A DNA stretch of 49,505 bases from Alphaproteobacteria bacterium. GTDB lineage: Bacteria; Pseudomonadota; Alphaproteobacteria; DSM-16000; Inquilinaceae. Of this stretch, positions 18,090-27,672 are shown piece after piece. The stretch is taken from positions 1 to 49,505 of the forward strand of contig JANQKE010000124.1 of the NCBI GenBank assembly GCA_028281265.1, read 5' to 3'. The position numbers and the translations under genes were made by a program. Position 1 is the stretch's first letter; each line of letters begins with the position of its first letter. The notes under the pieces were generated by a model that searched no databases, was not told where the DNA came from, and saw only the letters and a program-made list of their open reading frames with translations.

Positions 18090-18635
18090 ATGGGCGGCAT
18101 GGAACTGAATAAGATCTTCGCGGCGGTGCTGCTCGCGGGCGTCATCGCGATGGGCAGCGGTTTCCTCGCCGAATTGCTGCTGCCGGTGGACGAACTCGAC
18201 GAGGCGGTCATCTTCGTCGACGTCGAGACGGAACCGGAGACGACGGTTGCCCTCGCCGAGGAGCCCGCCCAGGACTTTCTGGCCTTGCTGGCGACCGCCG
18301 ACCCCAGCGCCGGCCAGAGCGTCTTCCGGCAATGCTCTGCCTGTCACACGGTCGACCAGGGCGGTCGCAACGGCGTCGGCCCTAACCTCTGGGACGTCGT
18401 CGGCGGTCCGAAGGCACATCTCGACGGGTTCAACTACTCCGATGCGTTGCAGGCCCAGGCCGACGCCGGCGGTGTCTGGGGATTCGAGGAGCTCAACGGG
18501 TTCCTCGCCAACCCGCGCGGCTGGACCCCGGGTACCTCGATGAGCTTCGCCGGTCTCCGGAACATCGAGGACCGCGCCGACTTGGTCGCCTATCTCCGCA
18601 GCCTGTCCGACGATCCCGTGCCGCTGCCGCAATAG
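18090..18635 (+). CDS. Membrane-anchored cytochrome c (class I, c552/CycM-like)
   Basis: A 181-residue cytochrome. The N terminus is one uncleaved-looking membrane helix (about residues 8-32), followed by an acidic, flexible stretch to about residue 60. The single-heme c-type domain has the attachment site CSACH near 87-91, GVGPNLW, and a candidate axial Met in GTSMSF. Such proteins shuttle electrons between the bc1 complex and terminal oxidases in alphaproteobacteria. The gene diverges from kdsB-pheA, a common Rhodospirillales neighbourhood. ATG 18099 is an alternative start. Confidence 0.92.
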   Translation: MGGMELNKIFAAVLLAGVIAMGSGFLAELLLPVDELDEAVIFVDVETEPETTVALAEEPAQDFLALLATADPSAGQSVFRQCSACHTVDQGGRNGVGPNLWDVVGGPKAHLDGFNYSDALQAQADAGGVWGFEELNGFLANPRGWTPGTSMSFAGLRNIEDRADLVAYLRSLSDDPVPLPQ

Positions 18636-18652
18636 CGATACCGAACGACCCG

Positions 18653-18716
18653 CATCGTCCGGGCGGGACGGGCCGGCAGGCCGCTTCGCCCGCCGCCCTG
18701 TCCCGCCCGGACGATG
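18653..18716. terminator. 17-bp perfect inverted repeat after the cytochrome c gene
   Basis: The arm at 18653-18669 (catcgtccgggcgggac) is exactly complementary to 18700-18716, with a 30-base loop. It begins 18 bases after the cytochrome c stop codon and ends 30 bases before the next start. There is no T-tract. It may be a GC-rich transcript-stabilising or termination hairpin, or a regulatory structure for the downstream gene. Confidence 0.5.
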
Positions 18717-18745
18717 GTGACCGCCGACGAACCCGAGGACCGTCG

Positions 18746-19543
18746 ATGACATCGGCAAGCCCGCAACCGGTCGTCGAGCCCGCCCTGATCGAGCTGGCCG
18801 GGCGCCTCGCCGATGCGGCCGGCGAGGTGATCCGGCCGCTGTTCCGGCAGCCGATCGAGGTCGACGAGAAGGCCGACAGCAGCCCGGTGACCGAGGCCGA
18901 TCGGGGGGCGGAACGGGCGATTCGGGCGATCCTGGCGGCCGAACGACCGCATGACGGCATCATCGGCGAGGAGTTCGGCCGCGAGCGCGAAAGCGCCAGC
19001 CATGTCTGGGTCATCGACCCGATCGACGGAACCAGGGCGTTCATCACCGGCCGGCCGCTGTTCGGCACCCTGATCGCCCTCCTGCGGGACGGTGCGCCGG
19101 TCCTGGGTATCATCGATCAGCCCGTTATTCACGATCGCTGGATCGGTGCCGTGGGGCACCCGACGCTGTTCAACGGACGGCCTGCACGCACGCGGCCCTG
19201 TCCGGAACTGGGCCGCGCGGTCGGTGCCGCAACGAGCCCGGACATGTTCACCGGTGCCGACCGGCCGGCGTTCCGGCGCGCGGCGGACGCGTGTTCGCTG
19301 ATGACCTATGGCGGCGACTGCTACAGCTACGGGCTCCTGGCCGGAGGGTTTCTGGACGTGGTGATCGAAGCGTCGATGAAGCTCTATGACTATGCCGCCC
19401 TGGTGCCGGTCGTTGCCGGGGCCGGCGGGATGATCACCGATTGGGGCGGCCGGGCCCTGGCCGATGGCGGCGACGGCCGGGTGCTTGCCGCCGGTGACCG
19501 GGCCGTACACGCCGAGGCGGTGCGGGCCCTTGCGGGAGCGTAG
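18746..19543 (+). CDS. hisN: Inositol monophosphatase-family histidinol-phosphatase (HisN-like)
   Basis: A 265-residue metal-dependent phosphatase of the inositol monophosphatase superfamily. Metal-site residues are seen in GEEFG, WVIDPIDGTRAF and the C-terminal MKLYDYAALVPVVAGAGG. The sequence TRAFITGRPLFGTLIALL and the DYAAL form are characteristic of the HisN subgroup, which removes phosphate from histidinol phosphate in histidine synthesis. Inositol phosphate or fructose-1,6-bisphosphate activity cannot be excluded. Ribosome-site-like GAGGA lies at 18734-18739. Confidence 0.85.
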   Translation: MTSASPQPVVEPALIELAGRLADAAGEVIRPLFRQPIEVDEKADSSPVTEADRGAERAIRAILAAERPHDGIIGEEFGRERESASHVWVIDPIDGTRAFITGRPLFGTLIALLRDGAPVLGIIDQPVIHDRWIGAVGHPTLFNGRPARTRPCPELGRAVGAATSPDMFTGADRPAFRRAADACSLMTYGGDCYSYGLLAGGFLDVVIEASMKLYDYAALVPVVAGAGGMITDWGGRALADGGDGRVLAAGDRAVHAEAVRALAGA

Positions 19544-19720
19544 GCCGGCGTTTTCGTGACGCCGCGGCCGCACCAACGGTCACGGCCGCATCACGAAGCT
19601 GCGCGATGCCGCTGGTTGCACGGTCGATCGGTCTTGAATGCCGGCGCGTTCGGAAGAAATGTGTCGGGACATCGAAACGGGCCGCCTTCGCCTCGGCCCT
19701 CCGTTGACCGGAACAGGGAC

Positions 19721-21595
19721 GTGCCCGTGGCCATACGCCGAGTACTCGCGTTTGCGGTTGTCGTTCTTGCCGCCTGGCCGGCCTTTTCGGGTGCGCAGAC
19801 CGGCTCCACCGGGCCGCTGCATGCGGTGGCCGAGTTCGGCGAGGTCAAGTACGGTCCCGACTTTCCCTATTTCGATTACGTGAACCCCGACGCGCCCAAG
19901 GGCGGGTTCGTGACGTTACGGGGCGCGCGCCAGACCTTCGAAGGCATCAACACCATCGCCGACGGCGAGTGGGCGACCGAGGCTCCCGGCCTGCACGACG
20001 CGACCCTGATGGCCCAGAGCCAGGACGAACTGTCCTCGGCCTACGGCTATCTCGCCGAGACCGTCGAGATCGCCGACGACGTGTCCTGGGCGCAGTTCGT
20101 GCTGCGGGAGGACGCCCGGTTCGGCGACGGAGAGCCGGTGCGGGCCGATGACGTCGTCTTCACCTTCGAGGCGGTCAAGTCAGGCGCCCGGCCGTTCCTG
20201 CGGGCGGCCTTCGAGGACGTCGTCTCGGCCGAGATCGTCGATGACCTCACCGTCCGGTTCACCTTCGACACCACGGGGGTGATGCAGCCGGTGATGCGGG
20301 TGGCGCTCAACCTGCCGATCTATCCCCGCCATTGGTGGGAGGCCGACGAGGACCGTGACCCGACCCGGCAGACCTTCGAGGATTGGCCGGGGGCCGGCCC
20401 GTACGAGATCGTGGATATCGACGAGGGCCGGTCGATCACCTACCAGCGCAAACCCGATTGGTGGGCGGTGGATCTGCCGGCTTTCGTCGGCACGTTCAAC
20501 TTCGACCGCATCCGCTACATCTACATCCGCGATGCCGATGTCGCCTTCGAAGCGTTCCTGGCTGGCGAGTACGATTTCCGGTGGGAGAACAGCTCCCGCC
20601 GTTGGTCGACCGGCTATGACACGCAAGCGGTGGCCGATCGGCTGATCCGGCAGCGGGCGCAGCCGCAGATCGACTATCGTGGCGTGTACGGCTTCTTCCT
20701 CAACACCCGCCGGGCTGCGTTCGCCGATATCCGGGCGCGCCGGGCGGTGGCGATGCTGTACCCGTTCGAATGGGTGCAGGCCAACGTGATGTACGGTCTC
20801 TATCAGCGGGTCGACAGCTACTTCCCGGGGTCCGAATACGCCGCGCGCGGGCTGCCGGAAGGGATCGAACTGGCCGCGCTGGAGCCGTTCCGGGATCGAC
20901 TGCCGCCGGAGGTGTTCGGTGCGCCGGTGGCGTCGCCGGCCAACGGCCCCCGCGGGGTGGAGCGGGCCAACCGCCGCTTGGCGCTCCGCCTGCTGGGGGA
21001 AGCGGGGTTCGAGGTGCGCGACGGCGTGCTGGTCGATGCGGAGACCGGCGAGCCCTTCACCTTCACGGTCCTGTTGCGCACCAACCTGTTGGAGCCGCAC
21101 ACCCAGCCCTGGCTGCGGGAGCTGGAGCAGATCGGCATTCAGGCCGATATCCGGTTGGTCGACAGCGCCAACGCGGCGCGGCTGCTCGATGCGTTCGATT
21201 TCGACGCGATACCGCTTGCCTACACGTTCTTCCCGCCGCCGGGGCCCGAACTGCGCAGCCGCTTCGGCAGCGAAGCCGCCGAGCAGCCGGGATCGGCCAA
21301 TTGGCTCGGGGTCCGGGATCCGGTGGTCGATGCGCTGATCGACCGGATCGTGGTCGCCCCGACCCTGGCGGACAAGGAAGCGCTGACCCGGGCGCTCGAC
21401 CGGGTGCTGCTGGCCGGCCATTACGTGGTGCCGGCCTGGTACAACGATGCGGCGTGGCTGGCCTATTGGGACAGGTTCGGCTGGCCGGAGACCGACCTGC
21501 TTCTGGCAGACTATTCCTTCCCCAATGAGATCGGCTTCCAGCCCACCTGGTGGGTCGATCCGGTGCGTGATGCGGCGCTCGAGGAGAGGCGGTGA
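19721..21595 (+). CDS. yejA: Oligopeptide ABC transporter substrate-binding protein (YejA-like, first copy)
   Basis: A periplasmic family 5 solute-binding protein of about 624 residues. The GTG at 19721 or 19727 gives a typical signal peptide: basic start, hydrophobic AFAVVVLAAWPAF and a cleavage region near SGAQTGS. YejA-type landmarks are FPYFDYVNPDAPKGG near the mature N terminus, FGDGEPVRADDVVFTFE and GPYEIVDI. An ATG-less 165-base extension upstream is Arg/Pro-rich and non-coding. The gene overlaps the second copy by its stop codon (TGATG), so both are made together. Substrates are likely oligopeptides, by analogy with YejABEF. Confidence 0.92.
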   Translation: MPVAIRRVLAFAVVVLAAWPAFSGAQTGSTGPLHAVAEFGEVKYGPDFPYFDYVNPDAPKGGFVTLRGARQTFEGINTIADGEWATEAPGLHDATLMAQSQDELSSAYGYLAETVEIADDVSWAQFVLREDARFGDGEPVRADDVVFTFEAVKSGARPFLRAAFEDVVSAEIVDDLTVRFTFDTTGVMQPVMRVALNLPIYPRHWWEADEDRDPTRQTFEDWPGAGPYEIVDIDEGRSITYQRKPDWWAVDLPAFVGTFNFDRIRYIYIRDADVAFEAFLAGEYDFRWENSSRRWSTGYDTQAVADRLIRQRAQPQIDYRGVYGFFLNTRRAAFADIRARRAVAMLYPFEWVQANVMYGLYQRVDSYFPGSEYAARGLPEGIELAALEPFRDRLPPEVFGAPVASPANGPRGVERANRRLALRLLGEAGFEVRDGVLVDAETGEPFTFTVLLRTNLLEPHTQPWLRELEQIGIQADIRLVDSANAARLLDAFDFDAIPLAYTFFPPPGPELRSRFGSEAAEQPGSANWLGVRDPVVDALIDRIVVAPTLADKEALTRALDRVLLAGHYVVPAWYNDAAWLAYWDRFGWPETDLLLADYSFPNEIGFQPTWWVDPVRDAALEERR

Positions 21596-23472
21596 TGATG
21601 ACGGTCGAAACCCGGTTTGCGGCCTTGGCCATCACCCTGGCGGTCGGGGTCTCGGCCGGCGCGGCGCTCGTGCAGCCGGCGACAGCCGACGAGGTCGTGA
21701 TCACCACCCATGCCGTGACCGACTACGGCGACCCGCCGCTGTATCCGGCCGACTTCCCGCACTGGAACTACGTCGACCCGGATGCGTCCAAAGGGGGTGA
21801 GTTGCGGTTGTCGGCGTTCGGCGGGTTCGACAGCTTCAACAGCTACATCATCGGCGGGACGCCGGCGGCCGGCGTCTCGTTGATCTACGACAGCCTGATC
21901 TCCTCCAACGCCGACGAAGGGCTGCTCGCCTACTACGCCGATCTCGCGCACACGATCGAGCACAACGAGGCACGCACCTGGGCGATCTTCCACATGCGGC
22001 CCGAGGCGCGGTTCCACGACGGCCATCCGATCACGGCCGAGGACGTCGTCTTCACCCACGAGACGTTGCGGGACCAGGGGGCACCGCGGTTCCGCGACCG
22101 GTTCTACGACGATATCGCCTCGGTCGAGGCGATCGACGATCACACGGTTCGGATCGAAGTGTCCAACCCATTGAACACCAAGGTGATCTTCCAGATCGCC
22201 ACCTTCCCGATCTTCCCCGCCCATTGGTGGGCGGGGCGGGAGTTCGGCGCCACCTCCCTGGAGGCGCCGCTGGGTTCCGGCCCGTACCGGATCGCCGACT
22301 TCGACTCCAACCGCTGGATCGTCTATGAGCGGGTCGAAGACTATTGGGCGGCGGACCTGCCGCAGAATATCGGCCAGTTCAACTTCGACCGTATACGCTA
22401 CGACTACTACCGCGATCCCGACGTGATGGACGAGGCCTTCATCGGCGGCGAGTACGACTTCATGACCACGATCCAGTCGGTCGACTGGGCGACCCGGTTC
22501 GGGGACGCACCGCCGATCCTGGACGGGCGGATCATTATGGAGCAGATCCCGTCGGACGAGCCGGAAAGCTGGTTCGGGCTGATGATGAACCTGCGTCGGC
22601 CGGAGATGCAGGACCCACGGGTGAGGGAGGCGCTGACGTATTTCTACGATTTCGAAACCGCCCGGCGGACGATCCACTACGGCCTGTTCACCCGGGTGAA
22701 CAGCTACTTCCCCAACGCCGACATGGCGTCGAGCGGCCTGCCCGAGGGGGACGAGTTGGCGCTGCTCGAACGCTACCGCGACCAGATGCCCGATCGGGTA
22801 CGGGAGCGGATCTTCACCGAGGTTCCCAGCCCGCCCACCACCGATGGATCGGGCAACATTCGCCGCAATCTGCGCACGGCGCTGGGCCTGATGCGCCAGG
22901 CCGGGTGGGAGGTCGTCGACGGCGTGATGACCGACACCGCCACCGGAGAGGCGATGGAGCTGGAAGTCCTCTATCGCTCTCCCAATCTCGACCGGGTCCT
23001 GTTGCCGATCCAGCAGGCGATGGAACGGGCCGGCATCAGCCTCAATCTGCGCTTGGCCGATCCGGCCCAGTTCACCCGGCGGCTGGACGAGTTCGACTAC
23101 GATCTCATCATGCTGGGCCTGGTGCAGTTCTACCCGCCCGGGGCGGCGTTGCGGGGCCTCTGGGGGTCCGAACAGGCCGGGATCCTGGGTGGGGAGAACT
23201 TCTCCGGCATCCAGGATCCGGTGCTGGATCAGCTCATCGAATACGTCGTCGAAGCCGACAGCCTGCCGGCCGTGCGCAGCGCGGCCCATGCGCTCGACCG
23301 CTACGTGCTGTGGAACTTCGTCAGCATCCCGCTCTACTACGACGACACGTATCGGATCGCGTATTGGGACATGTTCGGCCGGCCCGAGGTCAAGCCCCGC
23401 TTCAGCCTCGGTTTCCCCACAACCTGGTGGTACCAGCCGGACAATCCGGCGGCCACGCGCGACGCCCGGTAG
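21595..23472 (+). CDS. yejA: Oligopeptide ABC transporter substrate-binding protein (YejA-like, second copy)
   Basis: A second periplasmic family 5 binding protein, about 625 residues, starting at one of three consecutive start codons (GTG 21592, ATG 21595, ATG 21598) after the ribosome site GAGGAGAGG. The signal peptide (ALAITLAVGVSAGAAL) is followed by FPHWNYVDPDASKGGEL, FHDGHPITAEDVVFTHE and GSGPYRIADF. It shares family motifs with the first copy but is clearly diverged, so the duplication is old and ligand ranges may differ. Both keep full length. It is followed by the permease gene after 62 bases. Confidence 0.92.
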   Translation: MMTVETRFAALAITLAVGVSAGAALVQPATADEVVITTHAVTDYGDPPLYPADFPHWNYVDPDASKGGELRLSAFGGFDSFNSYIIGGTPAAGVSLIYDSLISSNADEGLLAYYADLAHTIEHNEARTWAIFHMRPEARFHDGHPITAEDVVFTHETLRDQGAPRFRDRFYDDIASVEAIDDHTVRIEVSNPLNTKVIFQIATFPIFPAHWWAGREFGATSLEAPLGSGPYRIADFDSNRWIVYERVEDYWAADLPQNIGQFNFDRIRYDYYRDPDVMDEAFIGGEYDFMTTIQSVDWATRFGDAPPILDGRIIMEQIPSDEPESWFGLMMNLRRPEMQDPRVREALTYFYDFETARRTIHYGLFTRVNSYFPNADMASSGLPEGDELALLERYRDQMPDRVRERIFTEVPSPPTTDGSGNIRRNLRTALGLMRQAGWEVVDGVMTDTATGEAMELEVLYRSPNLDRVLLPIQQAMERAGISLNLRLADPAQFTRRLDEFDYDLIMLGLVQFYPPGAALRGLWGSEQAGILGGENFSGIQDPVLDQLIEYVVEADSLPAVRSAAHALDRYVLWNFVSIPLYYDDTYRIAYWDMFGRPEVKPRFSLGFPTTWWYQPDNPAATRDAR

Positions 23473-23534
23473 TCCCGAAACCGCTCTAGGCTGTTTCGAA
23501 CCGCCTGCCGACATCCGGCGACCGAAAGCCCCCG

Positions 23535-24656
23535 ATGCTCGCTTACATCATCCGCCGTCTGCTGCTGATCGTCCCCACGCTGCTGGGGATCATGGTGCTG
23601 AACTTCGTCATCGTTCAGTTCGCCCCCGGCGGCCCGGTCGAGCAGGTGATCGCCCAGCTCCAGGGTCTGGCGACCGACGCCACCGCCCGGGTGACCGGCG
23701 GCGGCGGGGATTTCGAAGGCGAAGGCCAGACCCTGGAGAGCCTGGAGATCGGCACCGAAGGGACGACGACCAGCGGCTATCGCGGCGCCCAGGGGCTCGA
23801 TCCCGAGTTCATCGCCGAGCTCGAACGCCAGTTCGGGTTCGACAAGCCGCCGCTGGAGCGGTTCCTGCACATGCTGGGGAACTATCTCCAGTTCGATTTC
23901 GGGGAGAGCTATTTCCGTGACGTCGCGGTGGTCGACCTGGTGATCGACAAGCTGCCGGTGTCGATCTCCCTGGGCCTGTGGACCACGCTGCTGGTCTATC
24001 TGATCTCGATCCCCCTGGGCATCCGCAAGGCGGTCAAGGACGGTTCCCGTTTCGATGTCTATTCCAGCGGGGTGATCGTGGTCGGCTATGCGGTGCCGAA
24101 CTTCCTGTTCGCGGTGCTGCTGATCGTGCTGTTCGCCGGCGGCCGGTATTTCGACATCTTCCCCTTGCGCGGTCTGGTCTCCGACGATTGGGAGACGTTT
24201 CCCTGGTGGCGGCAGATCCTGGACTATTTCTGGCACATCGCGCTGCCGGTGACGGCCATGGTGATCAGCGGCTTTGCCACGCTGACCATGCTGACCAAGA
24301 ACAGCTTTCTCGATGAGATCGGCAAGATGTACGTGCTGACCGCCCGGGCCAAGGGGCTGACCGAGGCGCGGGTGCTGTACGGCCACATCTTCCGCAACGC
24401 GATGCTGTTGGTGATCGCCGGGTTTCCGGCCGCCTTCATCGGCATCCTGTTCACCGGCTCGCTGTTCATCGAGGTGATCTTCAGCCTCGATGGGCTCGGC
24501 CTGCTCGGCTTCGAGGCGGTGATGAACCGAGACTACCCAGTGTTCTTCGGCACCCTGTTCATCTTCGGGTTGATCGGGCTGCTGCTGAACCTGATCGGGG
24601 ACATCACCTACATGTTCATCGATCCGCGGATCGATTTCGAAGCGCGGAGGGTATGA
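23535..24656 (+). CDS. yejB: Oligopeptide ABC transporter permease YejB
   Basis: Inner-membrane permease, 373 residues, of the binding-protein-dependent transport family. The N-terminal helix ([18 protein letters not shown]) is followed by a long periplasmic segment (about 35-150) with a Gly-rich insert ([12 protein letters not shown]), typical of YejB. Five further helices include the cytoplasmic EAA-like loop around [21 protein letters not shown], which docks the ATPase. The ATGA overlap with yejE couples translation. Confidence 0.94.
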   Translation: MLAYIIRRLLLIVPTLLGIMVLNFVIVQFAPGGPVEQVIAQLQGLATDATARVTGGGGDFEGEGQTLESLEIGTEGTTTSGYRGAQGLDPEFIAELERQFGFDKPPLERFLHMLGNYLQFDFGESYFRDVAVVDLVIDKLPVSISLGLWTTLLVYLISIPLGIRKAVKDGSRFDVYSSGVIVVGYAVPNFLFAVLLIVLFAGGRYFDIFPLRGLVSDDWETFPWWRQILDYFWHIALPVTAMVISGFATLTMLTKNSFLDEIGKMYVLTARAKGLTEARVLYGHIFRNAMLLVIAGFPAAFIGILFTGSLFIEVIFSLDGLGLLGFEAVMNRDYPVFFGTLFIFGLIGLLLNLIGDITYMFIDPRIDFEARRV

Positions 24657-25882
24657 GCATGGCCGCCGCCCCCGCCGATCGCGACCATCTGTTCCTGGGT
24701 CTCCGGCTTTCGCCGATCACCCGGCGCCGGCTTTACAACTTCCGTGCCAATAAGCGCGGGCTGTGGTCGCTCTATTTCTTCCTGGCGGTGTTCCTGATCA
24801 CCCTGTCGGCGGAGTTCATCGCCAACGACAAGCCGCTCTTGGTCGGCTTCGACGGCCAGCTCTTCGTCCCCGTCCTGGTCGCCTATCCGGAGACCCGGTT
24901 CAACGGCGAGTTCCCGACCGAGGCCGAGTACCGCGACCCGTTCGTCCAGGAGCTGATCCTGGGCCGGGACGTCGATGGCGACGGCTTCGTCGAGGGGTGT
25001 GCGGCGGCCGATCCGGCCGAGTGCCCGCGCGGCTGGATGCTGTGGCCGCCGATCCGGTTCTCCTACGACACCATCAACTACGATCTCGACCAGCCGGCCC
25101 CCTCACCGCCCAGTCCGACCAACTGGCTGGGCACCGACGACCAGGCCAGGGACGTGATGGCCCGGCTGATCTACGGCTTGCGGATCTCGATCCTGTTCGG
25201 CCTGACCCTGACGGTCCTGGCCACGGTCATCGGGGTGATCGCAGGCGCGGTGCAGGGGTATTTCGGCGGCTGGGTCGACCTCGTCTTCCAGCGGATCATC
25301 GAGATCTGGTCGGCGATGCCGTCCTTCTTTGTCCTGATCATCCTGGCGAGCATCCTGGTACCGGGCTTCTGGACCCTGCTGGGGATCCTGTTGCTGTTCT
25401 CCTGGATCGGCAATGTCGGGGTGGTGCGGGCGGAGTTCCTGCGCGCGCGGAACTTCGACTACATCCGGGCCGCCCGGGCGCTCGGCCAGCCCGACCGGGT
25501 GATCATGTTCAAGCACGTGCTGCCCAACGCCATGGTGGCGACCATCACCTTCCTGCCGTTCACCCTGACCGCGTCGATCACCGCGTTGACCGGGCTCGAC
25601 TTCCTCGGGCTCGGCATGCCGCCGGGCAGCCCGTCGATGGGGGAGATGGTGCAGCAGGGCAAGAACAACATCCAAGCGCCGTGGCTCGGTTTCACCGCGT
25701 TCTTCTCCTTGGCGATCCTGCTGTCGCTCCTGGTGTTCATCGGCGAAGCCCTGCGCGACGCCTTCGACCCGCGCAAAGCCGTCGGGGCGGTGGCTGGCCT
25801 GCCGGCCGGGACCGGGGCCCCGGCCCCGGTCAAGCCCGTCGCGACCACAGAGTCCCGTTCCTCCAAGGCCGCCGCCGAATGA
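24653..25882 (+). CDS. yejE: Oligopeptide ABC transporter permease YejE
   Basis: The partner permease, 409 residues. The N terminus has the family [21 protein letters not shown] before the first helix. A periplasmic loop of about 130 residues ends with [21 protein letters not shown], a hallmark of DppC/OppC-type permeases. The EAA loop is [22 protein letters not shown]. The C terminus after FDPRKAVG is a short Ala/Pro-rich tail. It overlaps yejB by 4 bases and yejF by 4 bases (both ATGA). Confidence 0.94.
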   Translation: MSMAAAPADRDHLFLGLRLSPITRRRLYNFRANKRGLWSLYFFLAVFLITLSAEFIANDKPLLVGFDGQLFVPVLVAYPETRFNGEFPTEAEYRDPFVQELILGRDVDGDGFVEGCAAADPAECPRGWMLWPPIRFSYDTINYDLDQPAPSPPSPTNWLGTDDQARDVMARLIYGLRISILFGLTLTVLATVIGVIAGAVQGYFGGWVDLVFQRIIEIWSAMPSFFVLIILASILVPGFWTLLGILLLFSWIGNVGVVRAEFLRARNFDYIRAARALGQPDRVIMFKHVLPNAMVATITFLPFTLTASITALTGLDFLGLGMPPGSPSMGEMVQQGKNNIQAPWLGFTAFFSLAILLSLLVFIGEALRDAFDPRKAVGAVAGLPAGTGAPAPVKPVATTESRSSKAAAE

Positions 25883-27561
25883 CCGAGCGTCCCGTGTCCA
25901 CCGTCGCCGCTCCCATCCAGACCGAGGCGGAGAGCGGCGCGCCGCTCCTGTCGGTGCGCAATCTCCATGTGGGTTTCCGCCTGCCCAATGGCGACGTTCC
26001 GGCGGTCCAGGGCGTGTCCTTCGACCTCCGCAAGGGGGAGACACTGGCTCTGGTCGGGGAGTCCGGCTCCGGCAAGTCGGTGTCGGCCCTGTCGATCCTC
26101 CAGCTCTTGCCCTATCCGACCGCCCACCACCCGGCCGGGTCGATCCGGTTCCGCGGCCAGGAGATGCTGGGGGCCGACGACAAGGCCTTGCGCAGCATCC
26201 GCGGCAATCGGATCGCCATGGTGTTCCAGGAGCCGATGACCTCGCTCAACCCGTTGCACACGGTGGAGAAGCAGGTCTCCGAAGTGCTGTTCGTGCACAA
26301 GGGGCTCAGCAAGGCCGCCGCCCGCACCCGGTGCCTGGAGCTGCTGCGCCTGGTCGGCCTGCCCAATCCGGACCGGCGGCTGACCGCCTTCCCGCACGAG
26401 CTGTCGGGCGGCCAGCGCCAGCGGGTGATGATCGCGATGGCCCTGGCCAACGAGCCGGATCTGCTGATCGCCGATGAGCCGACCACGGCGCTGGACGTCA
26501 CCATCCAGGCGCAGATCCTGGAGTTGTTGCACCAGCTTCAGGCCCGGTTCGGCATGGGGCTGTTGCTGATCACCCACGATCTGGGCGTGGTCCGGAAGAT
26601 GGCCGACCAGGTCTGCGTGATGAACCAGGGTGAAATCGTGGAGTCCGCTCCGGCCAAGACCCTGTTCACCGACCCCCGGCACCCCTACACCAAGCGCCTG
26701 CTCGCCGCTGAGCCCAAGGGTAGGCCCAACACCCCGCCGGTCGACGGGGCGCCGATCCTGGTCGGGGACGCGGTCAAGGTCTGGTTCCCGATCAAGGCCG
26801 GTCTGTTCCGGCGCACGGTCGACCATGTCCGGGCGGTTGACGGCATCGACGTCACGGTGCGCCCCGGCCACACGGTCGGCGTGGTGGGCGAATCCGGTTC
26901 CGGCAAGACCACGCTGGGGCTGGCGCTGCTGCGTCTGATCGGCAGCCAGGGGTCGATCGCGTTCGACGGCAAGCCGATCCAGGGACTGCAGTTCAAGGAC
27001 ATGCGCCCGCTGAGACGGGAGATGCAGGTCGTCTTCCAGGACCCCTATGGCAGCTTGAGCCCGCGCATGTCGGTCGCCGAGATCATCGGCGAGGGTCTCG
27101 ACGTCCACGGTCTGGGCGATGGCCGGGAGGAGCGGGAGGCGATGGTGGTCCAGGCGCTGACGGAGGTCGGCCTCGACCCCGACAGCCGCCACCGCTATCC
27201 GCACGAGTTCTCCGGCGGCCAGCGCCAGCGGATCGCGATCGCCCGGGCGATGGTGCTCAAGCCCCGTTTCGTGGTGCTCGACGAGCCGACCTCGGCCTTG
27301 GACATGTCGGTCCAGGCCCAGATCGTCGATCTGCTGCGCGACCTACAGGCCAAGCACCGGCTCGCCTACCTGTTCATCAGCCACGATCTGAAGGTGGTGC
27401 GTGCGCTGTCCGACGAGGTGATCGTGATGAAGGACGGCCAGGTGATCGAGCGCGGCTCGGGCGACCAGATCTTCGACGCCCCCGAACACCCCTATACCCG
27501 CGCCCTGATCAAGGCCGCCTTCGACCTGGAAGCCGTCGAGACCCAAGCCGTCGCGGGGTGA
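25879..27561 (+). CDS. yejF: Oligopeptide ABC transporter dual ATP-binding protein YejF
   Basis: A 560-residue cytoplasmic ATPase with two complete nucleotide-binding domains fused in tandem. Domain 1 (about 25-280) has Walker A GESGSGKSV, signature LSGGQRQR and Walker B LLIADEPTTALD. Domain 2 (about 295-550) has GESGSGKTT, FSGGQRQR and FVVLDEPTSALD. Both carry the H-loop (ITHDLG and ISHDLK). The oligopeptide-family C-terminal extensions (HPYTKRLLAAEP, HPYTRALIKAAF) follow each. It completes the five-gene operon. Confidence 0.96.
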   Translation: MTERPVSTVAAPIQTEAESGAPLLSVRNLHVGFRLPNGDVPAVQGVSFDLRKGETLALVGESGSGKSVSALSILQLLPYPTAHHPAGSIRFRGQEMLGADDKALRSIRGNRIAMVFQEPMTSLNPLHTVEKQVSEVLFVHKGLSKAAARTRCLELLRLVGLPNPDRRLTAFPHELSGGQRQRVMIAMALANEPDLLIADEPTTALDVTIQAQILELLHQLQARFGMGLLLITHDLGVVRKMADQVCVMNQGEIVESAPAKTLFTDPRHPYTKRLLAAEPKGRPNTPPVDGAPILVGDAVKVWFPIKAGLFRRTVDHVRAVDGIDVTVRPGHTVGVVGESGSGKTTLGLALLRLIGSQGSIAFDGKPIQGLQFKDMRPLRREMQVVFQDPYGSLSPRMSVAEIIGEGLDVHGLGDGREEREAMVVQALTEVGLDPDSRHRYPHEFSGGQRQRIAIARAMVLKPRFVVLDEPTSALDMSVQAQIVDLLRDLQAKHRLAYLFISHDLKVVRALSDEVIVMKDGQVIERGSGDQIFDAPEHPYTRALIKAAFDLEAVETQAVAG

Positions 27562-27586
27562 GGAGGAAGGGTCCCCGGGCGTCCCT

Positions 27587-27638
27587 CACCACCGCTTTAA
27601 TGCCAGAGGCGCTGTGCCGCCTCCCCATAATGGTGGTG
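27587..27638 (+). terminator. Possible nested hairpin after yejF
   Basis: caccacc at 27587-27593 pairs with ggtggtg at 27632-27638, enclosing a smaller aggcg/cgcct hairpin. It starts 26 bases after the yejF stop codon and precedes the glycosyltransferase gene. There is no clear T-tract, so termination is only a suggestion. Confidence 0.3.
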
Positions 27639-27672
27639 ACGGCCATCGCGCCGGGCGGTAGTGAGGGGCGCC

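Noticed and set aside
23485-23505. gctctag motif between the second yejA and yejB as another palindromic element
   Set aside because: Only the terminal heptamer and a 6-bp stem (cgaaac/gtttcg) are present; too little to call a copy.
21511-23514. 667-codon minus-strand frame over the second yejA
   Set aside because: Antisense shadow of a gene with clear signal peptide and family motifs.
24763-25878. Upstream part of the long frame that ends as yejF
   Set aside because: It overlaps yejE in another frame and is Arg/Pro/Gly-rich; only the part from 25879 has ABC ATPase motifs.
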